64,000 nt of DNA from Trogon surrucura (lineage: Eukaryota > Chordata > Aves > Trogoniformes > Trogonidae). Location of the stretch: NCBI GenBank assembly GCA_020746105.1, contig CM036619.1, positions 53,862,635 to 53,926,634 on the forward strand, in the 5' to 3' direction. The notes below the pieces were generated by a model that made no database searches, was not told where the DNA came from, and was given only the letters and a program-made list of their open reading frames with translations. A program made the translations under genes and the position numbers. Positions 63,201 to 64,000 of this stretch are shown here, piece after piece. The first letter of the stretch is position 1. Each line of letters begins with the position of its first letter.

Positions 63201-64000
63201 ATCACGATGTTTCCTAGTAGTGCCAAACCTCCTTCCTCTGGTCTTTTGTTTTTATTTTGCATAGGAATCTTGATCATCTGACTGCAGTCTGTTGCTTGCA
63301 GCATTATATACTGTAAGACATATGAGCTGGGACTGTGGGAGCCCTGTAGCTTTGCATACAATACCCCTTCACATTGGACCATTTTAAAGAGTAAAAACAT
63401 CAAAAACAAGTAGAAGTAATTGGATTTCAGGCATATTATTTTGGCATGTGGGCAGAGAGGTATATTTGGAAGCAAAATGTCTGGGATTTTTGCCAGGCCA
63501 CAGGAGAAATATCCTTGGCTTGTAAAATGTTAACTTTGAAGCAGAGAGCTTGAGATGTGTTGGGCTACCCTGGTATTGTGCTGATGTTACTGCAAGACTT
63601 TGATTGTCACATGAGCACAGAATCAGCCACCCTTGTCTGTGGCTCAGAGAGAGGCTATTCACGGGATCTGTTCAGCTGTTTTGTTGGCCAAACAAAAGCA
63701 AATCTCTTCAGGCAATTAGCTTCTTCCCCCTTCCTGCGAGTACAGAGCGTACCACCACAGCCAGCCATAGCCTTTACAGCGGAGAGAGCACTCTGTGTAA
63801 AGGGCACCGAGATTTCTTCCTGGCAAAGCTGTCTCCAAAGAATATTTTGGTTTTGCATTGCTCCCTCTAGTGGGATTTCGAAGGCTTAGGAGTAGACAGT
63901 CATAATGTGGGTTTTTTTCTTTTAATAAGTTGTGACTACTTGAACCTCTCAGGCAACCTGCAAAAAGCACATCTTACTTCTAAGCCTGGCTCTGTCAGCA
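26283..64000 (-). CDS. MYOM1: MYOM1 (myomesin-1), C-terminal two thirds, multi-exon gene
   Basis: Myomesin-1 cross-links myosin thick filaments and titin in the sarcomeric M-band; it forms antiparallel dimers through its last Ig domain. Joining the 27 exons listed below gives one frame of 1089 residues plus stop, with every exon length agreeing with the splice phases. Domain order: end of FN3 My4, linker, FN3 My5 and My6, EH segment, FN3 My7 and My8, Ig My9-My13 with helical linkers. The N-terminal head (myosin-binding region, Ig My2-My3, most of My4) lies beyond the right edge. MYOM1 rather than MYOM2 or MYOM3 is supported by the EH exon, the [16 protein letters not shown] linker and the neighbouring LPIN2. 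Exon-intron structure within FN3 domains (each split once) is typical of the family. Confidence 0.96.
26571..31627 (-). other. MYOM1: MYOM1 intron splitting Ig My13 (5.1 kb)
   Basis: Separates the first strands of My13 (exon 31628-31683) from the rest of the domain. The sequence is AT-rich; I found no exon, RNA gene or clear mobile element. ORFs of up to 82 codons are unsupported. Confidence 0.75.
31628..31683 (-). CDS. MYOM1: MYOM1 exon: My12-My13 junction and start of Ig My13
   Basis: 56 nt, phase 1 in, phase 0 out; acceptor TTATTTCCAG, donor GTACAG (weaker than consensus). Encodes [19 protein letters not shown], the end of the long helix joining My12 to My13 and the A strand of My13. Nearly invariant relative to the human sequence I recall. 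Confidence 0.93.
32091..32151 (+). repeat. Short tandem repeat, about 3.5 units of 16-18 bp
   Basis: Units read GTTTTAAGACACTATG, TTTTTTAAGACATCATG, TTTTTTTAAGACATTATG and a partial TTTTAAGACCTATG, differing in T-run length and one or two bases. It abuts the truncated 5' end of the CR1 copy. Confidence 0.75.
32152..32557 (+). mobile_element. CR1 LINE 3' fragment, sense on plus strand
   Basis: About 400 bp of the CR1 3' region: starts GGGGAGAGGCTGAGGGAGCT and includes CAGGCATTGGAATGGCCTGC, the phrase GGACTTGATGATCTCTGAGG, and ends with two ATTCTATG units (GATTCTATGATTCTATGATT). Reading frames still show remnants of the reverse-transcriptase C-terminus (an [24 protein letters not shown] segment), the usual end of CR1 ORF2, so this copy is relatively young. 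Its antisense orientation to MYOM1 is typical of intronic insertions. Confidence 0.95.
33760..33782 (-). CDS. MYOM1: MYOM1 microexon (23 nt), My12-My13 linker helix
   Basis: Acceptor CAACTCCAG, phase 2 in, phase 1 out, donor GTAAGT. Encodes QAAIAEK plus split codons at both ends. Without this microexon the frame between the exons at 34093 and 31628 breaks, so it must be constitutive. Sequence equals the human segment I recall. Confidence 0.9.
34093..34129 (-). CDS. MYOM1: MYOM1 small exon (37 nt), My12-My13 linker helix
   Basis: Acceptor CTTTACAAAG, donor GTAAGT. Encodes [13 protein letters not shown], the amphipathic start of the helix linking My12 to My13. Phase 1 in, phase 2 out. Confidence 0.9.
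35178..35341 (-). CDS. MYOM1: MYOM1 exon: Ig My12, C-terminal part
   Basis: 164 nt, acceptor TATTTTTTAG, donor GTAGGC. Encodes [20 protein letters not shown], then [20 protein letters not shown] and VDLSGQ. This is an I-set Ig half with the DKGKY motif of strand F but without the usual disulphide Cys, as in mammalian My12. Confidence 0.95.
35342..37074 (-). other. MYOM1: MYOM1 intron within Ig My12 (1.7 kb)
   Basis: AT-rich, no exon or repeat family recognised. ORFs on the plus strand reach 74 codons and are unsupported. Confidence 0.7.
37075..37180 (-). CDS. MYOM1: MYOM1 exon: Ig My12, N-terminal part
   Basis: 106 nt, acceptor CTTTCAG, donor GTAAGT, phase 1 in, phase 2 out. Encodes [20 protein letters not shown], then [14 protein letters not shown] with the core Trp of strand C. 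Close to human except RVGWVH where I recall KVNWSHN. Confidence 0.94.
37274..37312 (-). CDS. MYOM1: MYOM1 small exon (39 nt), My11-My12 linker helix
   Basis: Acceptor TACTTCCACAG, donor GTAAGC. Encodes [13 protein letters not shown], the helical linker between Ig My11 and My12 (AFKELMMEVCKKI in human as I recall). Symmetric phase 1-1, so skipping would keep the frame. Confidence 0.9.
38071..38158 (-). CDS. MYOM1: MYOM1 exon: Ig My11, end
   Basis: 88 nt, acceptor CAATATTGCAG, donor GTCAGA (non-ideal). Encodes [20 protein letters not shown] and SSELKLMDT, strands F and G of My11, with the KDAGTY motif. Confidence 0.94.
38523..38600 (-). mobile_element. CR1 LINE 3' scrap, inverted
   Basis: Plus strand GATCATAGAATCGTAGAATC, then ATTAAGGTTGGAAAAGACCT and ATCATCAAGTCCAACC: reverse complement of the extreme CR1 3' end. 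Only 75-80 bp is recognisable, in the intron between the My11 exons. Confidence 0.88.
38898..39011 (-). CDS. MYOM1: MYOM1 exon: Ig My11, middle
   Basis: 114 nt, phase 0-0, acceptor CCATCTTAG, donor GTGAGT. Encodes [20 protein letters not shown], then [18 protein letters not shown]. Strands C to E of My11 with the strand C Trp (IVWYK). Confidence 0.95.
39587..39654 (-). CDS. MYOM1: MYOM1 exon: Ig My11, start
   Basis: 68 nt, acceptor TTTTAAACAG, donor GTAAGG, phase 1 in, 0 out. Encodes [20 protein letters not shown] followed by KCK: A and B strands of My11. Confidence 0.94.
39912..39971 (-). CDS. MYOM1: MYOM1 small exon (60 nt), My10-My11 linker helix
   Basis: Acceptor AATTCCTAG, donor GTGATA (weak at +3 to +5). 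Encodes [20 protein letters not shown], a highly charged helix between My10 and My11. Symmetric phase 1-1. Confidence 0.93.
40600..40744 (-). CDS. MYOM1: MYOM1 exon: Ig My10, C-terminal part
   Basis: 145 nt, acceptor TTCCTGAAG, donor GTAAGC, phase 0 in, 1 out. Encodes [20 protein letters not shown], then [20 protein letters not shown]. Strand F motif DEGTYTF with no disulphide Cys. Confidence 0.94.
41407..41543 (-). CDS. MYOM1: MYOM1 exon: Ig My10, N-terminal part
   Basis: 137 nt, acceptor CTTTCTAG, donor GTAAGC, phase 1 in, 0 out. Encodes [20 protein letters not shown], then [20 protein letters not shown] and IFNGE. Confidence 0.95.
41544..45049 (-). other. MYOM1: MYOM1 intron (3.5 kb) between My9-My10 linker exon and My10
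   Basis: Contains a 17-nt T run at 43722-43738 and a GA-rich stretch near 43090-43105. No exon or transposon recognised. ORFs of up to 128 codons (44159-44545, minus) have no domain and no fitting splice sites. Confidence 0.7.
45050..45094 (-). CDS. MYOM1: MYOM1 small exon (45 nt), My9-My10 linker helix
   Basis: Acceptor TATTTTGCAG, donor GTAAGT, symmetric phase 1-1. Encodes [15 protein letters not shown], the helix joining Ig My9 and My10; nearly the human [16 protein letters not shown] as I recall. Confidence 0.93.
45202..45308 (-). CDS. MYOM1: MYOM1 exon: Ig My9, C-terminal part
   Basis: 107 nt, acceptor TTTTTCTCCCTAAAG, donor GTAGAC, phase 2 in, 1 out. Encodes [20 protein letters not shown], then [15 protein letters not shown]. 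The DLGIYSC motif gives the strand F Cys. A competing AG six bases further in (before CTACCTTT) would break the frame and is not used. Confidence 0.94.
46216..46372 (-). CDS. MYOM1: MYOM1 exon: Ig My9, N-terminal part
   Basis: 157 nt, acceptor GCTCTTTCAG, donor GTAAGA, phase 1 in, 2 out. Encodes [20 protein letters not shown], then [20 protein letters not shown] and [12 protein letters not shown]. Strand B Cys and strand C Trp present. Confidence 0.95.
46373..50584 (-). other. MYOM1: MYOM1 intron between FN3 My8 and Ig My9 (4.2 kb)
   Basis: Marks the change from FN3 to Ig domains. No repeat family recognised. Contains the longest intronic ORF of the window (47386-47856, minus, 156 codons), which lacks recognisable domains, and an unsupported 142-codon plus-strand ORF at 49783-50211. 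Confidence 0.7.
50585..50699 (-). CDS. MYOM1: MYOM1 exon: FN3 My8, C-terminal half
   Basis: 115 nt, phase 0 in, 1 out. Encodes [20 protein letters not shown], then [18 protein letters not shown]: the FN3 F and G strands with the YxFRVRAxNxAG signature. The donor is GTTTGT, a poor match to consensus, though the exon itself is certain. Confidence 0.94.
50700..51723 (-). other. MYOM1: MYOM1 intron within FN3 My8 (1.0 kb)
   Basis: Splits the FN3 domain at its usual central position. Contains T-rich tracts near 50785-50850; nothing else seen. Confidence 0.7.
51724..51908 (-). CDS. MYOM1: MYOM1 exon: FN3 My8, N-terminal half
   Basis: 185 nt, acceptor CTTTCAG, donor GTAAAT, phase 1 in, 0 out. Encodes [20 protein letters not shown], then [20 protein letters not shown] and the end [18 protein letters not shown]3 core Trp (LLWKEP) and GYYV motif present. 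Confidence 0.95.
52660..52786 (-). CDS. MYOM1: MYOM1 exon: FN3 My7, C-terminal half
   Basis: 127 nt, acceptor GATTCTGCAG, donor GTAAGA, phase 0 in, 1 out. Encodes [20 protein letters not shown], then [20 protein letters not shown], ending VP. Confidence 0.95.
53547..53743 (-). CDS. MYOM1: MYOM1 exon: FN3 My7, N-terminal half
   Basis: 197 nt, acceptor GTTGAAACAG, donor GTAAGA, phase 1 in, 0 out. Encodes [20 protein letters not shown], then [20 protein letters not shown] and [20 protein letters not shown]. It accepts phase 1 from either the EH exon or, if that is skipped, the My6 exon. Confidence 0.95.
53744..55376 (-). other. MYOM1: MYOM1 intron downstream of the EH exon (1.6 kb)
   Basis: Contains a TTTA microsatellite. 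It and the intron on the other side of the EH exon are where cis signals for EH exon inclusion would be expected; I could not identify specific sites. Confidence 0.65.
54231..54270. repeat. (TTTA)n microsatellite, about 10 units
   Basis: Uninterrupted TTTA/TATT units in the intron downstream of the EH exon. On the MYOM1 transcript strand it reads AAAT repeats. Confidence 0.9.
55377..55703 (-). CDS. MYOM1: MYOM1 alternative exon: EH segment (embryonic-heart isoform)
   Basis: 327 nt, acceptor GGCAACTACAG, donor GTGAGA, phase 1 in and 1 out, so it can be included or skipped without frame change (109 codons). Encodes [20 protein letters not shown], a Ser/Thr/Asn-rich middle ([13 protein letters not shown]) and a Lys-rich end ([15 protein letters not shown], then EKVTKKK). 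It sits between FN3 My6 and My7, exactly where EH-myomesin inserts its disordered, spring-like segment. In mammals and chick this isoform dominates in embryonic heart and is lost from adult fast muscle. The first part (VCPELSG) and the Lys-rich end align with the human EH exon from memory; the middle is poorly conserved, as expected for a disordered linker. Confidence 0.92.
55704..56633 (-). other. MYOM1: MYOM1 intron upstream of the EH exon
   Basis: 0.9 kb, AT-rich, no recognised element. Confidence 0.65.
56634..56755 (-). CDS. MYOM1: MYOM1 exon: FN3 My6, C-terminal half
   Basis: 122 nt, acceptor GTTTCAG, donor GTAAGC, phase 2 in, 1 out. Encodes [20 protein letters not shown], then [32 protein letters not shown] is the FN3 F-strand signature. 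Confidence 0.96.
56756..58936 (-). other. MYOM1: MYOM1 intron within FN3 My6 (2.2 kb)
   Basis: Very AT-rich (57.35-57.65 kb especially). Holds a 120-codon minus-strand ORF (58518-58880) of unknown nature, described under findings. Confidence 0.7.
58937..59111 (-). CDS. MYOM1: MYOM1 exon: FN3 My6, N-terminal half
   Basis: 175 nt, acceptor CTCTCACAG, donor GTAATG, phase 1 in, 2 out. Encodes [20 protein letters not shown], then [20 protein letters not shown] and [15 protein letters not shown]3 Trp in VTWTEPP and GYYIE motif. My4-My6 is the region reported to bind titin. Confidence 0.96.
59112..60092 (-). other. MYOM1: MYOM1 intron between FN3 My5 and My6
   Basis: 1.0 kb, no recognised element. 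Confidence 0.65.
60093..60276 (-). CDS. MYOM1: MYOM1 exon: FN3 My5, C-terminal half
   Basis: 184 nt, acceptor TTTGACTGCAG, donor GTAAGT, phase 0 in, 1 out. Encodes [20 protein letters not shown], then [20 protein letters not shown] and [20 protein letters not shown]. Near identical to human MYOM1 from memory. Confidence 0.97.
60277..61809 (-). other. MYOM1: MYOM1 intron within FN3 My5 (1.5 kb)
   Basis: Contains an AT-rich simple repeat (61430-61508). No other element seen. Confidence 0.65.
61430..61508. repeat. AT/ATGTAT simple-sequence tract
   Basis: About 80 bp of TATATA and ATGTATATAT runs, imperfect and partly palindromic. Confidence 0.8.
61810..61934 (-). CDS. MYOM1: MYOM1 exon: FN3 My5, N-terminal half
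   Basis: 125 nt, acceptor CTTCAG, donor GTAAAA, phase 1 in, 0 out. Encodes [20 protein letters not shown], then [22 protein letters not shown]3 start PGPPTDL and core Trp present. Confidence 0.96.
62312..62368 (-). CDS. MYOM1: MYOM1 exon: My4-My5 linker
   Basis: 57 nt, symmetric phase 1-1, acceptor TTGTTTCAG, donor GTAAAC. Encodes [18 protein letters not shown], the linker between FN3 My4 and My5, almost unchanged from human. The first two bases complete a Ser codon begun in the preceding exon; this is the serine of the regulatory PKA site. Confidence 0.94.
62369..63977 (-). other. MYOM1: MYOM1 intron before the linker exon (1.6 kb)
   Basis: No recognised element. Overlapping ORFs at 62.66-63.3 kb and 63.5-63.9 kb on both strands have no domains and are taken as chance. 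Confidence 0.65.
63978..64000 (-). CDS. MYOM1: MYOM1 partial exon at the right edge: end of FN3 My4
   Basis: The 23 nt at the edge read ADRARLR plus one base of the next codon, followed by the donor GTAAGA. Phase 1 out fits the linker exon at 62312-62368 exactly, giving RARLRS-HPSAPW across the junction, against ARLKS-RPSAPW in mammals as I recall. The exon continues beyond the window. Confidence is limited by its short visible length. Confidence 0.7.

Overview
This window is a vertebrate nuclear locus, most likely from a bird. Evidence: long AT-rich introns, GT-AG splice sites, one dense CpG island, and CR1 LINE fragments with the bird-type 3' tail (repeated ATTCTATG units). No prokaryotic or viral gene organisation is present. 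All supported genes lie on the minus strand, so each gene reads from high to low coordinates.

Layout, left to right. (1) 1-14.3 kb: the 5' part of LPIN2 (lipin-2, phosphatidate phosphatase). Its first coding exon (75-275) encodes the start of the N-LIP domain. A 13.9 kb intron 1 leads up to a non-coding first exon, whose donor is at 14210, inside a CpG-island promoter (about 13.64-14.96 kb). (2) About 15-20.8 kb: intergenic sequence with one CR1 scrap. (3) About 20.8-64 kb: the 3' two thirds of MYOM1 (myomesin-1). I resolved 27 exons (one truncated by the right edge) plus two probable alternative C-terminal exons. LPIN2 and MYOM1 lie in tandem, with the MYOM1 3' end facing the LPIN2 promoter; I recall the same order and orientation in mammals.

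The MYOM1 exons join with consistent phases into an uninterrupted frame of 1089 residues plus stop. Domain order is: end of FN3 My4, My4-My5 linker, FN3 My5, FN3 My6, the alternatively spliced EH segment (327 bp, phase-neutral), FN3 My7, FN3 My8, then Ig My9 to My13 separated by short helical linkers on their own small exons. My13 is the dimerisation domain of this M-band cross-linker.

The least expected observation is at the 3' end. The last Ig exon contains a perfect in-frame donor (GTAAGT), and two downstream exon-like segments continue the frame. Splicing this way would replace the last 23 residues of the read-through form with a 110-residue Lys/Glu/Thr-rich tail. Other points are a predicted PKA serine codon split by an intron in the My4-My5 linker, a perfect CLEAR-type palindrome in LPIN2 intron 1, and a few unexplained intronic ORFs. 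I did no searches: identities come from reading the exons and from memory of the families.
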